A stretch of DNA of 64,000 bases from NCBI GenBank assembly GCA_038108155.1, contig JAYNHP010000002.1:1-64000 (forward strand), in the 5' to 3' direction. The translations under genes were made by a program, and so were the position numbers. The notes beneath the pieces were generated by a model. It saw only the letters and a list, made by a program, of their open reading frames with translations. It did not search any database and was not told the DNA's origin. Source of the stretch: MED-G20 sp038108155 (GTDB lineage Bacteria > Bacteroidota > Bacteroidia > Flavobacteriales_D > Parvicellaceae). Position 1 is the first letter of the stretch, and the number at the start of each line of letters is the position of its first letter. Shown here in pieces: positions 44,793 through 53,635 of this stretch.

Positions 44793-47570
44793 ATGAGTTT
44801 ATACCAGGATTACTTAAAAGAAATTGATTTGCGAAAAGAAGATGGGCTTCACCCAAAGCCAATTGAAGATGGAGAATTACTCAGTGAAATTATAGACCAA
44901 ATAAAAGATGAAACTCACCAGTACCGAGACGATTCAATTAATTTCTTTATCTACAACGTCATTCCTGGAACTACAAGTGCGGCAGCAGTTAAAGCTAAAT
45001 TTTTAAAACAAATCATCCTTAAAATCTTCTCCTTAGAAGAAATTACTCCAGCTTTTGCCTTTGAACTATTGTCTCACATGAAAGGAGGTCCTTCTATTGA
45101 AGTACTTCTAGATTTAGCTTTGAGTAACGATTCATCAAATGCCAAACAAGCAGCTACAGTACTTAAAACTCAAGTTTTTCTTTATGAAGCGGATATGTCT
45201 CGATTGGAGGATGCATATAACAATGGAAATTCATTAGCCAAAGAGATTTTAGAAAGTTATGCAAATGCTGAATTTTTCACCAAACTACCAGCAGTTGAAG
45301 AAGAAATCAAAGTGGTTACCTATGTAGCCGGAGTTGGAGATATATCTACAGATTTATTATCTCCTGGAAGTGATGCCCATTCTAGATCAGATAGAGAATT
45401 ACATGGTAAATGTATGTTTGAGCACAATGTAGAACGTCAAAATGAACTACTAGCTTTAAAAGAAAAACATCCTGATAAAACTATCATGTTGATAGCTGAA
45501 AAAGGTACTATGGGTGTTGGATCATCAAGAATGTCTGGTGTGAATAATGTTGCTCTATGGATTGGAAAGCAAGCAAGTTCTTATGTTCCATTCATTAATA
45601 TTGCTCCTGTAGTTGCTGGAACCAATGGAATATCTCCAATTTTTCTTACAACTGTTGGTGTAACTGGAGGAATAGGATTAGATTTAAAAAACTGGGTTAA
45701 GAAAAAAGATGCAGATGGAAATACTGTGGTAGATTCAGATGGAGAGCCAGTATTAGAAGAAGTATATTCTGTTAAAACTGGAACCGTTCTCACCATAAAT
45801 ACAAAAAAGAAAAAACTATATAATGGACCAACAGAACTAAGTGATGTTTCTGCCGCTTTTACTCCTCAAAAAATGGAGTTTATGAGAGCAGGAGGTTCAT
45901 ATGCAATTGTATTTGGAAAAAAATTACAAACATTTGCAGCCAAGACTTTAGGTATTGATATGCCTGTAGTGTTTGCTCCGTCCAAAGAAATTTCACATCC
46001 CGGTCAAGGATTAACAGCTGTAGAAAAAATATTTAATAAAAATGCTGTTGGAACAACTCCAGGTAAAGTATTACATGCTGGTTCTGATGTTCGTGTTGAG
46101 GTTAATATTGTAGGCTCACAAGATACTACCGGACTAATGACTTCGCAAGAACTGGAGTCCATGGCCGCGACAATTATTTCGCCTATTGTTGATGGAGCCT
46201 ACCAGTCTGGATGTCACACTGCATCTGTATGGGATAAAAAAGCACAGGAAAATATTCCTAAACTAATGAGGTTTATGAACGATTTTGGACTTATTACCGC
46301 TCGTGACCCGCTTGGAAAATACCATGCAATGACAGATGTGATTCATAAAGTCTTAAACGATCTTACTGTAGATGATTGGGCAATTATTATCGGTGGAGAT
46401 TCTCATACTAGAATGTCTAAGGGAGTTGCTTTTGGTGCTGACTCAGGAACTGTTGCTCTTGCACTCGCCACAGGAGAAGCTTCAATGCCCATTCCAGAAT
46501 CTGTTAAAGTTACTTTTAAAGGAGAAATGAGGCCTCATATGGATTTTCGAGATGTCGTTCACGCTACACAATCTCAAATGCTAGATAGGTTTGACGGAGA
46601 AAATGTTTTTCAAGGAAAAATTATTGAAGTCCATATTGGTACTCTTCTTGCAGATAAAGCCTTTACTTTTACAGATTGGACTGCAGAAATGAAGGCAAAA
46701 GCCTCAATTTGTATTTCTGAAGATGATACCTTGATAGAATCATTGGAGGTTGCTAAAAGTAGAATTAGCATAATGATAGAAAAAGGAATGGACAATAAAT
46801 TACAAGTCCTTCAAAGTCTTTTAGACCGAGCAAATAAAAGAATTTCAGAAATTAAATCAGGAAAAAAACCTGCATTAAAGCCAGATTCTAATGCTAAGTA
46901 CTATGCTGAATTTGAAGTAGATTTAGATATTATTGCTCAACCAATGATAGCAGATCCAGACGTTAATAACGAAGATGTTTCTAAGAGATATACCCATGAT
47001 ACTATTAGACCACTTTCATATTACGGTGGAGATAAAAAAGTTGATCTTGGATTTGTAGGCTCTTGTATGGTTCATAAGGGTGATCTTAAGATTCTTGCCC
47101 AAATGCTTAGAAACTTAGAAGATATTCACGGTAAAGTTGAATTTCATGCCCCACTGGTAGTAGCAGCTCCTACTTACAATATTATTGATGAATTAACAGC
47201 AGAAGGTGATTGGGATGTATTACAAAAATACTCGGGTTTTGTATTTAACGATAGTGCTCCTAAAAATACTGCTCGTAAGAAATATGAGAATATGATGTAT
47301 TTGGAGAGGCCAGGATGTAATCTTTGTATGGGAAATCAAGAAAAAGCTGAAAAAGGAGATACTGTTATGGCCACATCTACGCGGTTGTTTCAAGGACGTG
47401 TTGTTGCTGACTCTGACAGGAAAAAAGGAGAGTCCTTGTTGGCTTCTACACCAGTAGTTGTTCTTTCTGCAATTTTAGGTAGAACACCTACCATGGACGA
47501 GTACGAAAGTGCAGTAGTTGGTATCAATTTAACAAAGTTTGCACCACCTCAAAAAAGTTTGTGTTCTTAG
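44793..47570 (+). CDS. acnB: Aconitate hydratase B (possibly also 2-methylisocitrate dehydratase)
   Basis: [4Fe-4S] enzyme of the TCA cycle converting citrate to isocitrate through cis-aconitate. It has the AcnB domain order (HEAT-like N-terminal domain, then the swivel-like domain, then the three cluster domains). The cluster cysteines are visible in FVGSCMVHKGDLKI and in GCNLCMGNQEKAEKGD. EKGTMGVGSSRMSGVNN, GGDSHTRMSKGVAFGADSG and FNDSAPKNTARKKYENMM are other AcnB signatures. At 925 residues it is some 60 longer than E. coli AcnB. It has its own promoter and a 44-base gap before the next gene. Confidence 0.96.
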   Translation: MSLYQDYLKEIDLRKEDGLHPKPIEDGELLSEIIDQIKDETHQYRDDSINFFIYNVIPGTTSAAAVKAKFLKQIILKIFSLEEITPAFAFELLSHMKGGPSIEVLLDLALSNDSSNAKQAATVLKTQVFLYEADMSRLEDAYNNGNSLAKEILESYANAEFFTKLPAVEEEIKVVTYVAGVGDISTDLLSPGSDAHSRSDRELHGKCMFEHNVERQNELLALKEKHPDKTIMLIAEKGTMGVGSSRMSGVNNVALWIGKQASSYVPFINIAPVVAGTNGISPIFLTTVGVTGGIGLDLKNWVKKKDADGNTVVDSDGEPVLEEVYSVKTGTVLTINTKKKKLYNGPTELSDVSAAFTPQKMEFMRAGGSYAIVFGKKLQTFAAKTLGIDMPVVFAPSKEISHPGQGLTAVEKIFNKNAVGTTPGKVLHAGSDVRVEVNIVGSQDTTGLMTSQELESMAATIISPIVDGAYQSGCHTASVWDKKAQENIPKLMRFMNDFGLITARDPLGKYHAMTDVIHKVLNDLTVDDWAIIIGGDSHTRMSKGVAFGADSGTVALALATGEASMPIPESVKVTFKGEMRPHMDFRDVVHATQSQMLDRFDGENVFQGKIIEVHIGTLLADKAFTFTDWTAEMKAKASICISEDDTLIESLEVAKSRISIMIEKGMDNKLQVLQSLLDRANKRISEIKSGKKPALKPDSNAKYYAEFEVDLDIIAQPMIADPDVNNEDVSKRYTHDTIRPLSYYGGDKKVDLGFVGSCMVHKGDLKILAQMLRNLEDIHGKVEFHAPLVVAAPTYNIIDELTAEGDWDVLQKYSGFVFNDSAPKNTARKKYENMMYLERPGCNLCMGNQEKAEKGDTVMATSTRLFQGRVVADSDRKKGESLLASTPVVVLSAILGRTPTMDEYESAVVGINLTKFAPPQKSLCS

Positions 47571-47615
47571 ATTTAGTGACTATTACTTTGCTTTTTTTCT
47601 TTAAATTACGTTGGA

Positions 47616-49046
47616 ATGCTATATGTTTTTAATATAAATTTTTTGAAGAATTATTTTCCAATCTTTTTTCTTAGATTCTCTGCTGTAATCTTACTTTCTC
47701 TAAATATTCCCTTATTGAATGCACAAAATCCTTCTCTAGAAAATAATTCCTATGATTCTCTTTTTGTAAAATGGAACAATACTTTGGATGAAAACAAACA
47801 TGCTCTTGCATTAAGCTGTCCAAAAATTGATACAGTTAGAATTGCTGTAATAGGACTGGGAAACCGTGGACAATCTGCATTAGCTAGACTCCCAAATATT
47901 CCAGGAGTTAAAATAGTTGCTATAGCCGATATTGACTCAAGTAAAGTAAATAATTCACACGAAAAATATTTTAAAAATTACCAACATAAAAAACCAGTAA
48001 AGTATTATGATAAAGAGGATTGGAAGATTATTTGTAAAAGAAATGATGTCGATTTAATTTATGTCTGTACCCATTGGGAATTGCATACTCCAATAGCAAT
48101 TTATGCAATGAAAAATGACAAACACGTAGCAGTAGAAGTTCCAGCAGCGATGACAGTAAAAGATTGTTGGAAGTTGGTCAAAACAGCAGAGAAGACAAGA
48201 AAACACTGTATTCAATTAGAAAATTGTATGTATGATTTTTTTGAAATTACAGTATTAAATATGTCTCAAAACAATTTATTTGGTGATTTAGTCCATACAG
48301 AGGGTGCTTATATTCACGATTTACGAGCTTTAAATTTTAGCAATACCTATTACTGGAATCATTGGAGATTGAAGAATTTACAAAAAACAAATGGTAATAC
48401 TTATCCAACCCATGGTTTGGGACCATTAGCACATTTACTAGATATTCATAGAGGAGATAAAATGACTTATTTAGTGTCTATGTCTAGTAATCAATATGGG
48501 TTAACTAAATATTCTGAAGAAAATTTTGCTCCTGAAAATAAATGGAATAAAAATAGTTTTGAAAAGGGAGATATGAACACAACATTAATTAAAACAAACA
48601 ACGGAAAGACTATAATGTTGCAACACGACGTGACCAGTCCTAGACCTTATTCAAGACTATTTACTATAAGTGGAACTAATGGCTTTGTTCAAAAATATCC
48701 AGTTAAATCTATGGCCTTTGAGCCCAAAGCTCATCGATCAATTAGTGTGGAGGACATCAACGATACACTTTCTAAATATGAACCTGCTGTAATCAAACAA
48801 ATTAAAGATAAAGCAAAGGAAATAGGAGGCCACGGGGGAATGGATTACATAATGGATTATAGATTAATTTACTGCCTAAGAAATGGACTCCCACTAGATC
48901 AAGATGTCTACGATGCAGCTGAATGGTCTTCGATTGTTGAGTTATCTAAAAAGTCAGTAAATAAGGGAAGTAAGCCAATAAAAATTCCAGATTTTACCAA
49001 AGGAAATTGGAAGTTATTGGATAAAGTAAATTATTTTTTGAAGTAG
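47616..49046 (+). CDS. Exported Gfo/Idh/MocA-family oxidoreductase, GH109-like
   Basis: A 476-residue NAD(P)-dependent oxidoreductase-fold protein of the group containing GH109 alpha-N-acetylgalactosaminidases, which cleave glycosides by transient oxidation with bound NAD. The Rossmann motif IAVIGLGNRG lies at residues 76-85, followed by IADIDSSK, THWELHTPIAIYAM, KHVAVEVPAAMTVKDCW (the conserved substrate region of EVP type) and THGLGPLAHLLDI with the catalytic His region. Residues 1-37 look like a Sec signal peptide ending NAQ, with a single Arg and no Tat twin-arginine motif. GH109 identity is likely; the substrate is unproven. Confidence 0.85.
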   Translation: MLYVFNINFLKNYFPIFFLRFSAVILLSLNIPLLNAQNPSLENNSYDSLFVKWNNTLDENKHALALSCPKIDTVRIAVIGLGNRGQSALARLPNIPGVKIVAIADIDSSKVNNSHEKYFKNYQHKKPVKYYDKEDWKIICKRNDVDLIYVCTHWELHTPIAIYAMKNDKHVAVEVPAAMTVKDCWKLVKTAEKTRKHCIQLENCMYDFFEITVLNMSQNNLFGDLVHTEGAYIHDLRALNFSNTYYWNHWRLKNLQKTNGNTYPTHGLGPLAHLLDIHRGDKMTYLVSMSSNQYGLTKYSEENFAPENKWNKNSFEKGDMNTTLIKTNNGKTIMLQHDVTSPRPYSRLFTISGTNGFVQKYPVKSMAFEPKAHRSISVEDINDTLSKYEPAVIKQIKDKAKEIGGHGGMDYIMDYRLIYCLRNGLPLDQDVYDAAEWSSIVELSKKSVNKGSKPIKIPDFTKGNWKLLDKVNYFLK

Positions 49047-49050
49047 CAAA

Positions 49051-49611
49051 TTAAGCTTTAGTAACCTTAACATTTAATGATAGTATAGATAAATTATCGT
49101 CAATAGAAAAAGTTTTATAGTCAATTTTATTTTTTGACTTCATTGCCATAATTATAATACCCAGACCTGCTCCTCCTTTTTCGGATATTTGTCCATTAGT
49201 CAAAGTTTCTAAATAAAGTGTTTTTAGTTCTGGTCTTTCAAGAGTATTTAAATGATCAATGTTTTTAGATATCTTTTCAATATAATTGTTATCAATTAAA
49301 TTGGAGAAATTACAAATAAAAGAATCTTCCATGTCATACATGTGAAAAAAAGAAATCTGATTGTTTTGTGGGCTAAATTCGCCATGATTTTTGATATTTT
49401 GAAGTCCCTCTATTAAAATATTAAAAATATTTTTAATATTTTTTTTTGCAGCGCTAATTTCAAAAAGTTTGGACTCTGCTTTTTCACTGAGATTGGTGAT
49501 GGTATCTGGTTTCATTTCTCCCAAATATGTAAGAAGAAGTTTTCCAGAAGCATCTTGAATTGCTTTTATGGAATTATTATATACATTATCTATAGATCCG
49601 TCAAAATCCAC
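49051..49611 (-). CDS. SiaB-like histidine-kinase-fold protein (DUF6272)
   Basis: A 186-residue protein resembling SiaB-family serine/threonine kinases with a GHKL ATP-binding fold. Visible parts are an N-box-like segment (NIFNILIEGLQNIKNHGEF) and a G-box-like segment GQISEKGGAGLGIIIMAMKS, with strands ending SILSLNVKV. In Pseudomonas, SiaB phosphorylates an anti-anti-sigma-like protein (SiaC) and is opposed by the phosphatase SiaA. Neither partner is in the window. The start is GTG at 49611; no ATG occurs before residue 33. It stands alone on the minus strand, 4 bases from the convergent GH109-like gene. Confidence 0.75.
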   Translation of the reverse strand: MDFDGSIDNVYNNSIKAIQDASGKLLLTYLGEMKPDTITNLSEKAESKLFEISAAKKNIKNIFNILIEGLQNIKNHGEFSPQNNQISFFHMYDMEDSFICNFSNLIDNNYIEKISKNIDHLNTLERPELKTLYLETLTNGQISEKGGAGLGIIIMAMKSKNKIDYKTFSIDDNLSILSLNVKVTKA

Positions 49612-49685
49612 TATTAATCTATTTTAATTAAATATATATAATGTTTGTTAATGTTGCTATCTTTTTAATGATGAACTGCTAAAAT

Positions 49686-50564
49686 TTAATGATAAAGAGC
49701 AATGATTTCTTTAATATCACTTTTTAAAAGAACATTATCAGATTTTTTATAGCTAAAATTAAGATTGGTTAAAATTCTTTTGGTAATATGGCTGTATGGA
49801 CAAGGTATATAGTAATATTCATTATTAATAACATTAATTTCTTGAATAAAGTCTTGAACATCATCGTGTTTTAAAACAACACCTTGGCTGAAGGGGTTTA
49901 TATAAAACTTAACATCTTTTTTTGAGAATTTATAATTGTTTGGATATTGATGGTTTTCTTTAGAATTTAAATAACCTACTATAAAATGATTGGGTAAATT
50001 TATTCCCATTATCGGTAGATTTAATAGTCTTGCAAGTTCTATATACAAAATAGAATTAGTTAAGGGATTTCCTTTTTTGGTTTGTAATAACTTTCCAAAA
50101 GAAGAATTTTCTGGTGAATGGTAATTTTTTTTGTCCCCTCTAAAATTGTAATTATCATACAAAATATCATTTATAACACTTACTTTTTCAATTGGACTCA
50201 TGCTGTCAGATAAATGTTTGGAAATATCTGATGCTATCATACTTAATTCGTTTTGAATGTAAGATTTGGTAATATTTGGAAAAAAGTATTGATCAATTTG
50301 ATTGACTCCATCAATTAAGTTTACTGGATGATGTATCCAATCTTTGTGTTCCTTTAAAATTTTTGAAAGGCTTATTTCATGGGTTATTCCACTTATTCTA
50401 GATTTAAATACAGGGCCGTACTTATTTTCAAAATTTGCTTTTTCTAGGTAAGGTATACAATCTGGACCAAGTTCTAATAATTGACTTTTAATCTGGTTAA
50501 ATATCATTTCATCAGGATCGTCAAGCAAGCTAACCAATGCATCTATTTCATTTCTACTTTTCAT
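49686..50564 (-). CDS. SirB1/transglutaminase-like protein
   Basis: A 292-residue cytoplasmic protein. The N-terminal 90 residues look like HEAT-type helices (LVSLLDDPDEMIFNQIKSQL). The middle (about 120-220) is a SirB1-type transglutaminase-like domain: INDILYDNYNFRGDKKNYHS, SFGKLLQTKKGNPLTNSILY and LNLPIMGINLPNHFIVGYL. The catalytic Cys of true transglutaminases is replaced (position of N in GNPLTNS), as is usual in SirB1 proteins. Its biochemical role is unknown. It precedes the SiaB-like gene by 74 bases and follows the nucleoside phosphorylase gene by 62. Confidence 0.8.
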   Translation of the reverse strand: MKSRNEIDALVSLLDDPDEMIFNQIKSQLLELGPDCIPYLEKANFENKYGPVFKSRISGITHEISLSKILKEHKDWIHHPVNLIDGVNQIDQYFFPNITKSYIQNELSMIASDISKHLSDSMSPIEKVSVINDILYDNYNFRGDKKNYHSPENSSFGKLLQTKKGNPLTNSILYIELARLLNLPIMGINLPNHFIVGYLNSKENHQYPNNYKFSKKDVKFYINPFSQGVVLKHDDVQDFIQEINVINNEYYYIPCPYSHITKRILTNLNFSYKKSDNVLLKSDIKEIIALYH

Positions 50565-50626
50565 ACAAAGAATTAAAACTATCTAGTTGTACGCTATTTT
50601 TCTATAAAAGTTGTCAGAACTTAGAT

Positions 50627-51517
50627 TTAAATTCTTTTCAGTACTTTTTCTACCAAGTTTGCAACTGTTTTCTTGTAGTCCTCCGAAAACGTATTGGTAA
50701 ATCTATTTCCTATCACTGCACAAACTGTGCATGAATGATGTCCGAGTAAAGCACTCAATCCATACAAAGCAGATGTTTCCATTTCAAAGTTTAAAATTTT
50801 ATGATTTTTATGTTCAAACCTTTTAAGAAATTCATTCATATCTGGAACCCTAGTATCCAATCTTAAACTTCTGCCTTGAGGTCCATAAAATCCATTTGCA
50901 GTTGCAGTAATTCCTTTATACATTCCCTTCCCAATTTTATTTGCTAGTAATTCACTTCCCTTTACAAAGTAGGGTTTATTAGCATCATTTGGCCAAGGAG
51001 TCTGTTGTAAAAATGCCTTTTGAAGTGCTTTTTCTTCAGGTTCATACACTGGTTTGTAAAAGGAAAGTAATCCATCAAAACCCAGTCCAAAAGTAGATAA
51101 AACAAAAGTATCTACTGGAATTTCGTTTTGTAAAGCACCACATGTTCCTATTCTTATTATTTCTAAGGAAGTATGTTTTCTTTTTATATTTTTTTTATAA
51201 AAATCTATATTAACTAGAGCGTCCAGTTCATTAATTACAATATCTATATTGTCACAACCAATGCCTGTAGAAATTACAGAGATTCGCTTATTATTAATTA
51301 GTCCAGTATGAGTTACAAATTCTCTTTTAGATCTCTTAAATTCTATTCTATCAAAATATTTTGAAATAGTTGGTACTCTTTCTTGGTCACCCACTAAAAT
51401 AATTGTATGACCAATTTCATCGGGTTTCAAGTCTAAATGATAAATTCTTCCTTCCTCAGTGATTATAAGCTCAGTTGGGGGAATAGCTTTATAGTTTGTA
51501 TTAGCTTCTTGAAGCAT
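50627..51517 (-). CDS. Nucleoside phosphorylase, uridine phosphorylase-like
   Basis: A 296-residue member of the NP-I phosphorylase family (PNP_UDP_1), which cleaves nucleosides with phosphate. Motifs: ILVGDQERVPTISKYFD (GDxxR phosphate site), HTGLINNKRISVISTGIGCDN, IRIGTCGALQNEIPVDTFVL (RxGTCG phosphate loop) and NFEMETSALYGLSALLGH (the ribose-binding EMET). This sequence class lacks the base-specific signature needed to say uridine versus purine. It is the second nucleoside phosphorylase of the window, of a different family from the trimeric PNP at 33825. Confidence 0.88.
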   Translation of the reverse strand: MLQEANTNYKAIPPTELIITEEGRIYHLDLKPDEIGHTIILVGDQERVPTISKYFDRIEFKRSKREFVTHTGLINNKRISVISTGIGCDNIDIVINELDALVNIDFYKKNIKRKHTSLEIIRIGTCGALQNEIPVDTFVLSTFGLGFDGLLSFYKPVYEPEEKALQKAFLQQTPWPNDANKPYFVKGSELLANKIGKGMYKGITATANGFYGPQGRSLRLDTRVPDMNEFLKRFEHKNHKILNFEMETSALYGLSALLGHHSCTVCAVIGNRFTNTFSEDYKKTVANLVEKVLKRI

Positions 51518-51543
51518 TAACTAAATTTAGAAAAAATAACTTC

Positions 51544-52308
51544 TCAAGGGTCTAAACTGCTGAAAACTTTTTTCAAAATATCTGTGGTTCTTTTCAATGG
51601 ATTTTTTCTTATTTCCTTTTCTTGAATTGCTACCAATTTAAATAGCCCAAGAATTGCTCTCTCAGTAACATATTTATTTAAATCTGTTTCAATAGATTCT
51701 TTTCCTGATATTCTAGTGGATTGATTGTATTTTTTTACAAGAGGTTCCCAATAAGCAGTTAGTTTTACTTTTTCAATTGCCATTTTTACCTCAGGTAAAA
51801 ATAACTTATATAGTTGGGTGTTGGTTTGTTCTTTTAAATAATTGGTTGCTGCATTATCACTTCCTTTTAGTATTTTAAAACCATCACTTACTGACATATT
51901 TTTAATTGCATTTATAAAAATTGGCGCAGCTGTTTTACAAGCTTCTTCTGCTGCTTCATTAAGAGTTCTTTCAAATTTTTCCACTTTTGTATCTAAACCC
52001 CACTGCATAGCTTTATCTCTTACAGCTTTTGCTTCTGGCGGAAATGGTATTCTTATTAAATCGTTTTTTAGAAATCCACCAATTGAAGAAGCTTGCTCGG
52101 AACCTTTGTTTACACCAACATTTAATGCTTCTTTAAGACCTTTTATAACTTGATCATTACTTAAAGTATTAGATACTTCTTTGTCTTGAGTCTGGATTTG
52201 AGATTTTACCTTATTGGATATCTTATTGATATTTATCTGTCCAATACAATGGCTAAACATGAAAATTGCACATGTTATTACCAAGGAAGATTTAATATTA
52301 CTTTTCAT
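51544..52308 (-). CDS. DUF4197 domain-containing exported protein
   Basis: A 254-residue helical protein with a signal peptide (residues 1-24, MKSNIKSSLVITCAIFMFSH, then CIGQ). The residue before the Cys is His, so it is not a convincing lipobox. The DUF4197 domain fills the rest: NDQVIKGLKEALNVGVNKGS, then IRIPFPPEAKAVRDKAMQWG, then the C-terminal conserved YVTERAILGLFKLVAIQEKE and IRKNPLKRTTDILKKVF. DUF4197 proteins are predicted periplasmic with unknown function. Divergent from cinA, with a 79-base gap holding no clear TAnnTTTG box. Confidence 0.85.
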   Translation of the reverse strand: MKSNIKSSLVITCAIFMFSHCIGQININKISNKVKSQIQTQDKEVSNTLSNDQVIKGLKEALNVGVNKGSEQASSIGGFLKNDLIRIPFPPEAKAVRDKAMQWGLDTKVEKFERTLNEAAEEACKTAAPIFINAIKNMSVSDGFKILKGSDNAATNYLKEQTNTQLYKLFLPEVKMAIEKVKLTAYWEPLVKKYNQSTRISGKESIETDLNKYVTERAILGLFKLVAIQEKEIRKNPLKRTTDILKKVFSSLDP

Positions 52309-52387
52309 AAATTATTATTTAATGTTAAATATCAAAAATTTTGCCAAACTAATTCTTATTATGAAAACTTAATTTTAATTTAACAGA

Positions 52388-53635
52388 ATGAAGTGCGAAT
52401 TAATTTCTATAGGAGATGAATTGTTAATTGGACAAACAATTAATACCAATGCTTCTTGGCTTGGAAAGCAACTAAATAATCTTGGTTTTACTATTGCGCA
52501 TGGCTTGGTTATTTCTGATCAAAAAATAGATATTATTAATGCTCTTAATCAAGCGGAAAAAAGATCTGATATTGTTATAATTACTGGTGGTCTTGGACCT
52601 ACAAATGATGATATTACCAAATATACTTTAACAGAGTATTTTAATACCACTTTAGAACTTGATAAAGAAATTGAACAAAATATAATTGATTATTTTACTA
52701 ATAGAAATCTTCCAATTTTACAGACCAATAAAGACCAAGCTCTTTTACCAAAAGCTTGCCAAGTTTTACCCAACAGTAGAGGATCTGCTAGTGGAATGTG
52801 GTTTGAAAAAAACGGAGTAATTTTTATTTCTTTGCCTGGAGTTCCTTACGAAATGAAAGGAATTATGAAAGAACATGTTTTTACTAAGCTATTGGCTCTT
52901 AAAGGAGAAGGTAATGTAGTAATTAATAGAACTGTAAGAACCCATGGAATGGGAGAATCTTTTTTAGCTGAGGTAATAAAATCTTGGGAAAATAATTTGA
53001 TAAAAGACGATTTAAAACTTGCTTATTTACCATCTCCAGGAATTGTTAAATTGAGAATTTCAATTGTAGGAAAAGATAAATCTTCCTCTGAAAAAAAGTT
53101 AAATTATTACGTCTCAGAACTTATTAAGCTTATTCCAGATCAAATATATGGTTATGGAAATGATTCTATGGAAGGCATTGTTGGAGAATTACTAAAAGAA
53201 AATAACAAAACCCTTTCTACAGCTGAGAGTTGTACAGGTGGTAATGTTTCTAAAATGCTTACAAGTATCAGCGGAAGCTCTTCATTTTTTAATGGAAGTA
53301 TTATTTCTTATTCCAATCAATCAAAATCAGATTTATTGGATGTAAATGAAAAAAACATTGAAAAGTATGGTGCAGTAAGCAAGCAAGTGGTGGAGCAAAT
53401 GGCAGTAAACGTTAGGTTAAAGTTTAAGTCTGACTTTGGAATTTCAACATCTGGAATTGCAGGGCCAAGTGGGGGGACTAACGAAAAGCCAGTTGGAACT
53501 GTGTGGATAGCTGTAGCTAATAAAGATAAAGTGATTTCTAAAAAATTAAATTTAGGTTACAATAGAGAAAGAAACATTCATGTGTCATCACTTTCTGTTT
53601 TGAACTTGTTAAGATTAGAACTGTTAAAAAACTAA
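52388..53635 (+). CDS. cinA: CinA-family protein (nicotinamide-nucleotide amidase / ADP-ribose pyrophosphatase type)
   Basis: A 415-residue two-domain protein. The N-terminal MoCF-biosynthesis (COG1058) domain, about 1-170, begins ISIGDELLIGQTINTNA and has GGLGPTNDDITKYT and FISLPGVPYEMKGI. The C-terminal PncC-like NMN deamidase domain, about 255-415, has STAESCTGGNVSKMLTSI (nucleophile Ser), ISYSNQSKSDLL and GIAGPSGGTNEKPVGTVWIAV. It acts in pyridine-nucleotide recycling; the competence-linked name comes from streptococci and is not evidence for competence here. Its TAA overlaps the stop of the convergent gene by 4 bases (CTAA). Confidence 0.93.
   Translation: MKCELISIGDELLIGQTINTNASWLGKQLNNLGFTIAHGLVISDQKIDIINALNQAEKRSDIVIITGGLGPTNDDITKYTLTEYFNTTLELDKEIEQNIIDYFTNRNLPILQTNKDQALLPKACQVLPNSRGSASGMWFEKNGVIFISLPGVPYEMKGIMKEHVFTKLLALKGEGNVVINRTVRTHGMGESFLAEVIKSWENNLIKDDLKLAYLPSPGIVKLRISIVGKDKSSSEKKLNYYVSELIKLIPDQIYGYGNDSMEGIVGELLKENNKTLSTAESCTGGNVSKMLTSISGSSSFFNGSIISYSNQSKSDLLDVNEKNIEKYGAVSKQVVEQMAVNVRLKFKSDFGISTSGIAGPSGGTNEKPVGTVWIAVANKDKVISKKLNLGYNRERNIHVSSLSVLNLLRLELLKN

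Noticed and set aside
52388..53635. cinA as evidence for natural competence
   Set aside because: CinA is widespread as a pyridine-nucleotide recycling enzyme; no competence genes are in the window.
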